6,503 nt of DNA, taken from JBDRGX01 sp043817485 [NCBI: bacterium] (GTDB lineage: Bacteria; JBDRGX01). The notes under the pieces were generated by a model, which saw only the letters and a list, made by a program, of their open reading frames with translations, did no database searches and was not told where the DNA came from. Positions 1 through 5,929 of this stretch are shown here, one piece after another (within the stretch, counting starts at the first letter, position 1; each line of letters begins with the position of its first letter). The stretch lies in the NCBI GenBank assembly GCA_043817485.1, contig JBDRGX010000074.1:1-6503 (forward strand). The letters run 5' to 3'. Made by a program: the position numbers and the translations under genes.

Positions 1-224
1 AACAAAGTGTTGCTATAGCAAGAGCTTTAATCAATAATCCATCTATAATACTTGCAGATGAACCCACTGGTAATTTAGATTCAAAAACAGGAATAGAAAT
101 TATGGAAATTTTTACAAAATTAAACGAAAAAGGACATACAATAATTGTAATAACGCATGAACATGATATTGCAAATTATTGTAAAAAAACTATTCATTTT
201 AGAGATGGAAAAATTGTAGAATAA
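1..224 (+). CDS. ABC transporter ATP-binding subunit, LolD/MacB type (3' end only)
   Basis: The gene enters from the left edge. Its reading frame starts with the codon at position 3 and ends with TAA at 222-224, leaving 73 codons. The fragment starts just after the ABC signature (QSVAIARAL), where most relatives have QRVAIARAL. It then carries the Walker B and D-loop string [12 protein letters not shown], which is typical of the LolD/MacB/FtsE branch, and the H-loop histidine in VITHEHDIA. It closes with the usual FRDGKIVE tail, so the C-terminus is complete and no permease is fused to it. The Walker A motif lies outside the window. The protein should hydrolyse ATP on the cytoplasmic side and energise the two permeases encoded at 2661-5069. 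It heads the visible part of the operon, 17 nt before the outer-membrane channel gene. Family assignment is firm; the substrate is unknown. Confidence 0.93.
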   Translation, partial: QSVAIARALINNPSIILADEPTGNLDSKTGIEIMEIFTKLNEKGHTIIVITHEHDIANYCKKTIHFRDGKIVE

Positions 225-241
225 TAAATAGGAGTAAAATT

Positions 242-1513
242 ATGCAAAAATTTATTATTATTTTAATTATTTTTTTTACTTCGTCTATTTTTGCAGAAAC
301 TTTAAATTTAGAAAATTGTATAAATTTAGCTTTAGAAAAAAATTCAGAAATTACTATTTTGAAAAATAATTATGAAATAAGTAAATCAAAAATTAAAGAA
401 AGTAAATCTAATTATTTTCCACGAATTATTGGAAATTTTTCTATTCTTAAACAAGAAACTTTTTTTGAGACATTAGATGAATCTTCTGTGGTTAATAGTT
501 CAATGGATAAAACTAATTGTAATATTAGCTTTTCTTTGAAACAAAATATTTGGGATTTTGGAAAAACATTTTCTGTGGTTAATCAAGCATTATTAAATGA
601 AAATCTTTCTTTATTACAATTAGAAAAGAAAAAAGAAAGTATATATTTTGAAGTTAAAAAATGTTATTTTATTTTATTGCAAGCAAAAGCAATAAATCAA
701 ATTGCAAATACAAATTTAAAATCACTTGAAAATTTATTAAATTCTATAAAAGCAAAAAAAGAACAAGGATTAGCTACTTCTCTTGATGTTTTGCAATTGG
801 AATTAGAATATACAAAACTTAAAGCAGAAATAAATAAAACAAATTATCAAATTGAATTAGCTAAAATGTCTTTATCTAATTTTATAAATAAAAATGATTT
901 TGAAATAGAAGAAAAAAAAATTATTTTAGATGAATTGGAATTTAAAAATTTTGAAGAATGTAAAGAAAAAGCATTATTAAATAGAATTGAATTTAAGAAA
1001 CTTATATTACAAGAAAATATTTATAAAACAAAGATTGTATCTATTCGTAGTGAATATTTCCCTAATATTGGAGGTTCTTTTTCTTATGGATTTCAAAATA
1101 ATAAGTTTGATTTTCCTTTTAAAAAAAATTGGTCTTGTGGTTTAAATATTTCTATTCCTTTATTTGATGGATTTTTTACTCGAGAAAAATTATTTTCTGC
1201 GAAACAAGAATTAAAAAATGTTGTTTCTGAAAAAGAACAATTGATTCAAAATATATCATTACAAATTAAAAAAAATTATTATAAAGTTTTGGAAGAAAAA
1301 GGGAATTTTGAAGTAGTTCAAAAAAAATTAGAATATTCTAATGCAAATTTAGAAAGCATCAAAGCTAAATATAAAGAAGAACTTGCAACTTTTACAGAAT
1401 TAATAGATGGGCAAACAAAAAAAATAAATTGTGATATAGAATATCAACAATTTTTTTATTCTTATCAAATAGCATTAAATGAATTATATCAATCTATAGG
1501 AGTTATAAAATGA
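242..1513 (+). CDS. TolC-family outer-membrane efflux protein
   Basis: A 423-residue protein with a signal peptide at about residues 1-18 (a hydrophobic run ending SSIFA, cleavage expected before ETL). It shows the internal duplication of TolC-type channels. Each half starts with a long helix and a YFP turn (59-60 and 272-273), followed by a beta-strand pair (about 61-105 and 276-310) that helps build the outer-membrane barrel. Helical hairpins then build the periplasmic tunnel. The helix-turn segments KEQGLATSLDVLQ (173-185) and KEELATFTELID (378-389) are the two equivalent periplasmic tip regions. The length is typical of shorter family members. Start choice: GGAG at 231-234 lies 7 nt before the ATG. 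The gene ends in TGA overlapping the adaptor start (ATGA), which implies translational coupling. Its role is the exit duct for the ABC exporter encoded around it. It is not obviously a lipoprotein, because there is no lipobox. Confidence 0.93.
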   Translation: MQKFIIILIIFFTSSIFAETLNLENCINLALEKNSEITILKNNYEISKSKIKESKSNYFPRIIGNFSILKQETFFETLDESSVVNSSMDKTNCNISFSLKQNIWDFGKTFSVVNQALLNENLSLLQLEKKKESIYFEVKKCYFILLQAKAINQIANTNLKSLENLLNSIKAKKEQGLATSLDVLQLELEYTKLKAEINKTNYQIELAKMSLSNFINKNDFEIEEKKIILDELEFKNFEECKEKALLNRIEFKKLILQENIYKTKIVSIRSEYFPNIGGSFSYGFQNNKFDFPFKKNWSCGLNISIPLFDGFFTREKLFSAKQELKNVVSEKEQLIQNISLQIKKNYYKVLEEKGNFEVVQKKLEYSNANLESIKAKYKEELATFTELIDGQTKKINCDIEYQQFFYSYQIALNELYQSIGVIK

Positions 1514-2526
1514 AAAAAACAATTATTTTTATTATAATTATAGTCATAGCAGTAGTTTTCTTTTTTTTAATTAAAGGAAAACGTAACAATGATTTGGAAG
1601 TAAAAGTTGTAGAAGTTAAATATGGTAATTTAATTGCAACAGTTTCTAATTCTGGAACTTTAAGATCAAATAAAGAAATAAATTTAACAACAGCAATTTT
1701 TGGAAAAATAAATAAAATAATGGTATCTGAAAATCAAACAGTAAATAAAGGAATGATTCTTTTAAAACTTGAAACATTTGATCAAGCAGAAAAAGATTAT
1801 AACCGAATGAAATCTTTAGGAGAAAAAGGATTTGTTTCTTTGCAACAAATTGAATTAGCAAAAAAACAATGGGAAAATACTTTTATTATAGCACCATTTT
1901 CTGGAACAATTGTTAAAAAATTTATTGAAGAAGGAGAAGTATTAAATGGGCCTGCTTTTTTAATAGCAGATTTAAATGATATGATTGTTGAAACAAATAT
2001 TGATGAAACTGAAATTGGAAAAGTGAAAACAGGACAAGTAGCAGAAGTTATTATAGATGCTTATAAAGATATTAAAAATTCAGGAAAAGTACAATTTATT
2101 GCTAAAACAAGTTTGGAAATTAAAGAAAAAGGAATTACATATCAAGTTAAAGTAAAACTTGATCCAACAAATATAATTTTAAGATTAGGTATGACTGCAG
2201 ATGTAAACATAAAAGTAATGGAAAAAAAGAATGTTTTAATTGTGCCTTATTCTGCTATAGGTGAAGAAAAAGAAGAATTTTTTGTTTTCGTAGTTGAAAA
2301 TGATAAAATTAAAAAAAGAATTATTAAAACAGGTATTGAAAATTATGAATATACAGAAGTTATTTCTGGGTTAAAAGAAAAAGAAATATTAGTTGAAACC
2401 AATACTTCGAAATTACAAAAAGGACAAAAAATTAAAAAAGAAAAAGAACAAAAGTTTGATTTTAAAAAATCAAAAAAATCAAAAATTGAAAGAATGCTTT
2501 TTAAATTCAAATCAAAAAAACATTAG
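1510..2526 (+). CDS. MacA/HlyD-type periplasmic adaptor (membrane fusion protein) with a shortened hairpin
   Basis: A 338-residue adaptor linking the inner-membrane permeases to the TolC-type channel. An N-terminal anchor (residues 4-21, all hydrophobic) is followed by the membrane-proximal strand, the first lipoyl half (about 55-88), a helical hairpin (about 89-125), the second lipoyl half (APFSGTIV, from about 127), a beta-barrel (about 157-235) and the C-terminal membrane-proximal domain (about 240-305). The hairpin is only about 36 residues. Compared with E. coli MacA recalled from memory, both helices look about 28 residues short. The channel-docking tip motif R-x3-L-x6-S is nevertheless intact as R99, L103 and S110. 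A lysine-rich tail (about 309-338) extends past the usual end. The ATG overlaps the upstream TGA, and AGGAG at 1498-1502 sits 7 nt before it. Family assignment is firm. The choice of MacA over other HlyD-like adaptors rests on the neighbouring ATPase and permeases. Confidence 0.92.
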   Translation: MKKTIIFIIIIVIAVVFFFLIKGKRNNDLEVKVVEVKYGNLIATVSNSGTLRSNKEINLTTAIFGKINKIMVSENQTVNKGMILLKLETFDQAEKDYNRMKSLGEKGFVSLQQIELAKKQWENTFIIAPFSGTIVKKFIEEGEVLNGPAFLIADLNDMIVETNIDETEIGKVKTGQVAEVIIDAYKDIKNSGKVQFIAKTSLEIKEKGITYQVKVKLDPTNIILRLGMTADVNIKVMEKKNVLIVPYSAIGEEKEEFFVFVVENDKIKKRIIKTGIENYEYTEVISGLKEKEILVETNTSKLQKGQKIKKEKEQKFDFKKSKKSKIERMLFKFKSKKH

Positions 2527-2660
2527 TTTTGAGTTTTTAACAATGTAATTATTTTATACTAATTTGCATTTAAAATGATAACAAGGCGGCGTGACAACAA
2601 AGCCAACACAATTTGTTTAAATGCTATTTGGTGTCTAATGAAATATTTAGAATAACAAAA
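2527..2660 (+). other. Spacer between adaptor and permease genes, with a GC-richer patch
   Basis: A 134-nt non-coding gap inside an otherwise tightly packed operon. The first half is AT-rich and contains a TATACT (2555-2560) that could act as a -10 element, but no convincing -35 box lies at the right distance. Positions 2584-2609 are clearly richer in G and C than anything nearby (GGCGGCGTGAC, then AAAGCCAACAC). Around 2606-2635, ACACAAT can pair with ATTGGTGT if one G bulges. I see no RNA-gene signature and no coding potential that aligns with either neighbour. The gap could hold a secondary promoter, an mRNA processing site or a small inserted relict. Confidence 0.4.
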
Positions 2661-3863
2661 ATGAATAATATAGAAAACATTTTAATATCTTTTAATAATT
2701 TAAAAACAAATAAAACAAGAACATTTCTTACAATGCTTGGTATTATTATTGGTGTTATGGTTATTATTCTTCTAATGTCTGTTATTTTTGGGACACAACA
2801 AGAAATTATAAGTGATATAAAATCAATGGGAAGTAATGTAATAATAATTATTCCTGGAAATATAGAAAAATTACACGGTCCCCCAGATCTTTTTTCTATA
2901 AATAAACTTAAATTAAGACATGTAAATATTATTGAAAAATGTAGTAGTTTTAATGCAAAAGTCTCTCCTGTTTCTATTATTAAAGGTATTCCCATTAAAT
3001 ATAAAAAAGAAAAAAGAAATACAACTATTGTTATGGGAACAAGTGTAAATTTTCCAAATGTGCGTAATTGGAATCTTGCTGAAGGAAAATTTTTCAATAA
3101 TAAAGATGTAGAATCTAATAAAAAACTTGCTGTTGTTGGAAAAATTATTGTTGAAGATCTTTATAAAAATACTAATCCTATTGGAAAAAAAATAAATGTT
3201 GGAGATAAAAAATTAACTATTATAGGAGTTTTACAGGAAAAAGGAATGTTTATGGGACAAAATATGGATGATTGCATTGTTATTCCTATTACTACAGCTC
3301 AAGATATATTAGGATTTTCTACAATAAATAGAATGCTTGTAAAAATTCCAAATTCTTGTGATGTTGAAAATGCAATTATTGAAATTAAAAAAATTTTAAG
3401 TAAAGAAATGGATAAAAAAGATTTTACAGTAAAAAGTCAAAGTGAACTTTTAAATATGGTTAATACTTTTGCTAATGTTTTAAATATTGTTATGAGTTTC
3501 ATAGCAAGCATTTCTTTGTTTGTTGGAGGAATTGGAATTATGAATATTATGATTGTTGTTGTTAAAGAAAGAACTAAAGAAATTGGTATAAGAAAAGCAA
3601 TTGGAGCAACTTTTCACAATATTTTATTCCAATTTATAACAGAATCAGCAATAATTTCTATTACTGGAGGACTTATTGGAATAATTTTATCTATGGCTAT
3701 AATTTTATTTATTGCTCCTTTTATTTCATTCCCTTTAAAAATATCTTTTAATAGTGTTATTTTAGGATTTAGTTTTTCAGTAATAATTGGAATTTTTTTT
3801 GGAACTTATCCAGCAATAAAAGCCGCAAAAACAGATCCTATTGTAGCTTTAAGACATGAATAG
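2661..3863 (+). CDS. MacB/FtsX-type ABC transporter permease, first of a tandem pair
   Basis: A 400-residue inner-membrane permease with the MacB layout. TM1 is at about 21-45, a large periplasmic domain runs over about 46-265, and three C-terminal helices lie at about 272-300, 328-352 and 364-384. The family hallmark GGIGIMNIM (289-297) followed by KERTKEIGIRKAIGA (302-316) is present, as is the C-terminal GTYPAIKAAKTDPI. There is no ATP-binding domain, unlike E. coli MacB where the ATPase is fused N-terminally; the ATPase encoded at 1-224 should serve instead. Start choice: this ATG aligns residue for residue with the start of the second permease (MNNIENILISF against MTIIESISLSF). The frame stays open upstream to a TTG at 2613, but those codons match nothing in the sister gene. 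No Shine-Dalgarno sequence is visible before this ATG, unlike the other operon genes. The stop is TAG. Confidence 0.9.
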   Translation: MNNIENILISFNNLKTNKTRTFLTMLGIIIGVMVIILLMSVIFGTQQEIISDIKSMGSNVIIIIPGNIEKLHGPPDLFSINKLKLRHVNIIEKCSSFNAKVSPVSIIKGIPIKYKKEKRNTTIVMGTSVNFPNVRNWNLAEGKFFNNKDVESNKKLAVVGKIIVEDLYKNTNPIGKKINVGDKKLTIIGVLQEKGMFMGQNMDDCIVIPITTAQDILGFSTINRMLVKIPNSCDVENAIIEIKKILSKEMDKKDFTVKSQSELLNMVNTFANVLNIVMSFIASISLFVGGIGIMNIMIVVVKERTKEIGIRKAIGATFHNILFQFITESAIISITGGLIGIILSMAIILFIAPFISFPLKISFNSVILGFSFSVIIGIFFGTYPAIKAAKTDPIVALRHE

Positions 3864-3868
3864 GGTGA
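3862..3868 (+). promoter_or_regulatory. Ribosome binding site of the second permease, overlapping the first permease's stop
   Basis: AGGGTGA starts inside the TAG stop of the first permease (3861-3863) and lies 7 nt before the ATG at 3876. This fixes the start of the second permease and implies that ribosomes finishing the first gene pass directly over the second gene's initiation site. Such coupling would help keep the two subunits at equal amounts. Confidence 0.75.
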
Positions 3869-3875
3869 AATATTT

Positions 3876-5069
3876 ATGACTATTATTGAAAGTATTAGTT
3901 TATCATTTAAAAATTTATGGATAAGTAAAATAAGAACTTTTTTAACTCTTTTTGGTATTATTATAGGAATAATGTCTATTATTTTACTTGTTTCTGTGAT
4001 TGTTGGGACAAAAACTAAAATAGAAAATGAAATGATGACAATGGGATCAAATTTAGTAATGATTTTCCCTGGAAATGATGAAACACCTACTGGTAGAATG
4101 TTTGCTATTAACAAATTACGATTAAAACATGTTGAAATTCTTGAAGTAAAAAATAATTATAATCTGAAAATTTGTCCAGAAGTTGATTTAATGGGTGTAA
4201 TTGTAAAATATAAAAAAGAAAGTAGAGATAATTGTAATTTAGTAGGTGCTGGAGCAAATTTTGAAGAAGTTTATAATTGGAAAATTAATAAAGGAAAATT
4301 TTTTAAAAAAGGAGATGTTAATTCTAAAAGAAAAGTTGCTATAATTGGAGAAACAATAGTAAATAGTTTTTTTAAAACAATTAATCCTATTGGAAAAGAA
4401 ATATTTATAAAAGGAGAAAAATTTAAAATTATAGGAGTAATGGAAAGTAAAGGAAAAATGTTTGATATTGATATGGATGATACAGTTTATATTCCTGTTA
4501 CAACCTCTCAAAATTTAAAAGGATCATTAAAAATCGACCAAATAAATGTAAAAATTCCTGATTCTTCTAATATTGATAAAGCAGTATTAGAAATAAAACG
4601 ACTTTTAGAAAAAGATTTGAATAAAGAAAATTTTAGTGTAAAAACTCAAGGTGAAATACTTACAAAATTTAATAAATTTACAAATATTTTAAGTATTGTC
4701 ACTTATATTATATCTGGAATTTCTTTATTGGTTGGAGGCATTGGAATTATGAATATTATGATAGCCACAGTAACAGAAAGAAAAAAAGAAATTGGCATTA
4801 GAAAGGCAGTAGGAGCAACTTTTGGAAATATTGTAACTCAATTTTTAATAGAATCATGTATATTGGCACTTATTGGAGGAATAATAGGGATTGTTTTATC
4901 TCTTGTTATTATAAAAGTAGCAAGTCCTTATATTCCATTTCCTTTAAAAGCATCTAAAGAATCCATTTTGCTTGCTTTTTCTTTTTCAAGTTTTGTTGGA
5001 ATTTTTTTTGGAACTTATCCTGCAATAAAAGCTGGAAAAGTAGATCCTATAACTGCTTTGAATGAATAA
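3876..5069 (+). CDS. MacB/FtsX-type ABC transporter permease, second of a tandem pair
   Basis: A 397-residue paralogue of the preceding gene, about half identical by eye and colinear except for small length differences near residue 70. It has TM1 at about 21-43, a periplasmic domain at about 44-265 and further helices at about 270-298, 319-348 and 362-382. The hallmark GGIGIMNIM (288-296) is followed by TERKKEIGIRKAVGA (300-314), and the end is GTYPAIKAGKVDPITAL. There is no ATP-binding domain. Having two non-identical permeases beside one free ATPase resembles LolC/LolE with LolD in gene layout. The TolC and MacA partners, however, point to export rather than lipoprotein release. A heterodimer of the two permeases is the simplest model. 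Two separate homodimers sharing one ATPase cannot be excluded. AGGGTGA lies 7 nt before the ATG. The stop is TAA, followed by a hairpin. Confidence 0.92.
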   Translation: MTIIESISLSFKNLWISKIRTFLTLFGIIIGIMSIILLVSVIVGTKTKIENEMMTMGSNLVMIFPGNDETPTGRMFAINKLRLKHVEILEVKNNYNLKICPEVDLMGVIVKYKKESRDNCNLVGAGANFEEVYNWKINKGKFFKKGDVNSKRKVAIIGETIVNSFFKTINPIGKEIFIKGEKFKIIGVMESKGKMFDIDMDDTVYIPVTTSQNLKGSLKIDQINVKIPDSSNIDKAVLEIKRLLEKDLNKENFSVKTQGEILTKFNKFTNILSIVTYIISGISLLVGGIGIMNIMIATVTERKKEIGIRKAVGATFGNIVTQFLIESCILALIGGIIGIVLSLVIIKVASPYIPFPLKASKESILLAFSFSSFVGIFFGTYPAIKAGKVDPITALNE

Positions 5070-5070
5070 C

Positions 5071-5108
5071 CAATAATCATAAAAAATATCTTTTATTAAC
5101 AATTATTG
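5071..5108 (+). terminator. Long AT-only hairpin after the export operon (possible terminator or 3' end structure)
   Basis: Starting 2 nt after the last permease's stop codon, CAATAAT (5071-5077) can pair with ATTATTG (5102-5108). Inside it, ATAAAA (5079-5084) pairs with TTTTAT (5091-5096) around a 6-nt loop. The stem contains almost no G-C pairs and is not followed by a clean U-run, so it is weak as a factor-independent terminator. In a genome this AT-rich such pairings also arise by chance. Position directly behind the operon is the main argument. Confidence 0.3.
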
Positions 5109-5243
5109 ATTTAAATATTTTAACATAAACTAAACCTTGTAAATTAATTTTTTCAACATTATGATTAAATTATAACCTAAATTTATGTCAAAATGTCAAG
5201 CACTATTTTGATTTTATTGATTTTTTTTGGGATAGTTATATTA
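5109..5243. other. AT-rich non-coding stretch between operon and transposase remnant
   Basis: No open frame or recognisable protein fragment is visible on either strand. It contains a copy of a 16-nt motif in inverted orientation (5169-5184), two tandem TGTCA words (5186-5190 and 5194-5198), of which the second may mark the left end of a mobile element, and a weak TCAAAAT/ATTTTGA stem (5188-5194 with 5205-5211). There are no RNA-gene features. Confidence 0.4.
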
Positions 5244-5623
5244 AATGCGGGAATTTAGGGTTAAACAAAACTCTTTTAGATGAATTTAGGTTTTAACTTT
5301 TAGAAAAAAATGTATAAGAGCATAAAGGAATTTTAATTTGATTTAAATGTATTTATGAACTATTATAACTACAAAAGGACTCATCAGGAGTATAAATTAA
5401 AGGAGAATGGTTATAGTATCCCAGCAGAAGCACATTTATCAACAAATTCAAAAAAAAAAATTGACAAAGGAATTGAGAAACGATAAGGTAAAAGTAACAA
5501 TGGTAAATGAGAAAAATGTGGTAAGAGAAAGAACAATTTTAGAAAATAATTTTATTAGAAAAGAAAGTAAAAAAGAAGAGGTTTTGGTATGTTATTTTGT
5601 AACCATCTTTTGAAGTCATGACA
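5194..5623 (+). mobile_element. Candidate remnant of an IS481-like insertion sequence, internally deleted
   Basis: The outer limits are proposed from TGTCA at 5194-5198 and TGACA at 5619-5623. Read inward, the left end begins TGTCAAGCACT and the right end, on the opposite strand, begins TGTCATGACT. They agree as TGTCA-w-G-(c)-ACT if one base is gapped, and agreement is poor further in. The right end lies 5 nt beyond the stop of the transposase tail (TGA 5611-5613), as expected for a compact IS. At about 430 bp it is less than half the size of a normal IS481-type element and lacks the transposase N-terminal half. No target-site duplication is evident. The ends are tentative; the transposase content between them is the stronger evidence. 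Confidence 0.4.
5244..5613 (+). pseudogene. Decayed transposase, integrase-core C-terminal part (IS481-like)
   Basis: This is only readable by changing frame. From 5310 the frame gives MYKSIKEF, a TAA (5334-5336), then FDLNVFMNYYNYKRTHQ, EYKLKENGYSIPAEAHLS and a stop at 5484-5486. The pattern YYNYxRTHQ-YKLKxxG--PAEAH is the characteristic end of an rve-type integrase core as in IS481 transposases. Upstream, in shifted frames, NKTLLDEF (5264-5287) and TFRKK (5296-5310) fit the residues expected just before it. The preceding N-G-x-x-E motif appears at 5244-5258 with TAG where the catalytic glutamate codon should be. Downstream, slipping at an A10 run (5451-5460) joins the frame to a tail ending VLVCYFVTIF and TGA at 5611-5613. 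With at least one in-frame stop and several frameshifts, no active enzyme can be made. The ATG at 5407 opens a frame that is mostly this tail and is not an independent gene. Confidence 0.7.
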
Positions 5624-5836
5624 TGTAAATCAGATAATTTATATGATAGATTTCAAAAACATCTTGATACTCAAAAAAAAATTAAACCAACTAAAGAAGG
5701 AAAAGCAATTTGGTTCTACTTTGAAATATATGATTCGAAGAATTTGCCTAAACTTGAAAGAACTTGGTTAAATCAATTTACATGTGAACATGGTAGACGA
5801 CCAATACTAAATAAAGTAGACTCGCCAGTAGGTTAA
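5618..5836 (+). pseudogene. N-terminally truncated GIY-YIG nuclease domain
   Basis: A 72-codon open frame reading CKSDNLYDRFQKHLDTQ near its start and LPKLERTWLNQF further on. This matches a GIY-YIG nuclease from just after the YIG motif. The string is normally YIGKSDNLYDRFxxH, with the arginine of YDRF as the catalytic arginine and the glutamate of LERTW as the metal-binding glutamate. Both are present, but the GIY strand and a proper YIG are missing, since MTCKS stands where YIGKS is expected. The frame closes upstream at a TAA (5600-5602). No Shine-Dalgarno sequence precedes the ATG. The break coincides with the proposed right end of the transposase remnant, so the gene was probably cut by that element or by a later deletion. 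It lies 136 nt before the methyltransferase gene. It could be an unrelated small GIY-YIG protein or a leftover nuclease of a restriction system; the sequence does not decide. Confidence 0.6.
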
Positions 5837-5878
5837 TAAGGTAATTAAAATATATATTATTGGTTTAAGTATTTTAAA

Positions 5879-5906
5879 TTGTTTAACATAATCATAATGT
5901 TATAAT
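5879..5906 (+). promoter_or_regulatory. Candidate promoter of the methyltransferase gene
   Basis: A perfect -10 box TATAAT lies at 5901-5906, with TTGTTT at 5879-5884 as a weak -35 box (spacer 16 nt, 3 of 6 matches to consensus). Transcription would start near 5913, giving a leader of about 60 nt before the methyltransferase ATG. TATAAT-like words are common in sequence this AT-rich. Its place just upstream of a gene that looks separately acquired supports it. Confidence 0.45.
5884..5902. promoter_or_regulatory. Inverted repeat within the candidate promoter (possible operator)
   Basis: TAACAT (5884-5889) and ATGTTA (5897-5902) form perfect 6-nt arms separated by 7 nt (AATCATA). The repeat spans the -35/-10 spacer and touches the -10 box, where a bound dimeric regulator would block RNA polymerase. 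Methyltransferase genes of restriction systems are often autoregulated or controlled by a C protein, but no regulator gene is visible here. The arms are short and AT-rich, so chance is a real alternative. Confidence 0.3.
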
Positions 5907-5929
5907 AGTAAATATTCACTGGTTATGTT

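Noticed and set aside
2584-2609. GC-richer patch as part of an insertion sequence or small RNA
   Set aside because: No terminal repeats, target duplication or stable G-C stem could be found around it, so it is reported only as an oddity.
2613-2660. Upstream TTG start adding 16 residues to the first permease
   Set aside because: The ATG at 2661 aligns exactly with the start of the paralogous permease, the extra residues match nothing, and no ribosome site supports the TTG.
1646-4511. Open frames on the minus strand at 1646-1861, 2624-3097, 3806-4114 and 4239-4511
   Set aside because: They lie opposite well-supported genes, read as low-complexity F/I/L/N-rich strings caused by AT-rich coding DNA, and show no motif or ribosome site.
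5188-5211. TCAAAAT/ATTTTGA hairpin followed by T-rich sequence as a terminator
   Set aside because: The stem is 7 bp with one G-C pair and a 10-nt loop. It is too weak, and too far from any gene end, to call in sequence this AT-rich.
5407-5613. Independent 68-residue gene starting at ATG 5407
   Set aside because: Its first third is an out-of-frame reading of the transposase end (ENGYSIPAEAHLS in the other frame). The Shine-Dalgarno-like AGGAG lies only one base from the ATG. The rest fits better as the transposase tail.
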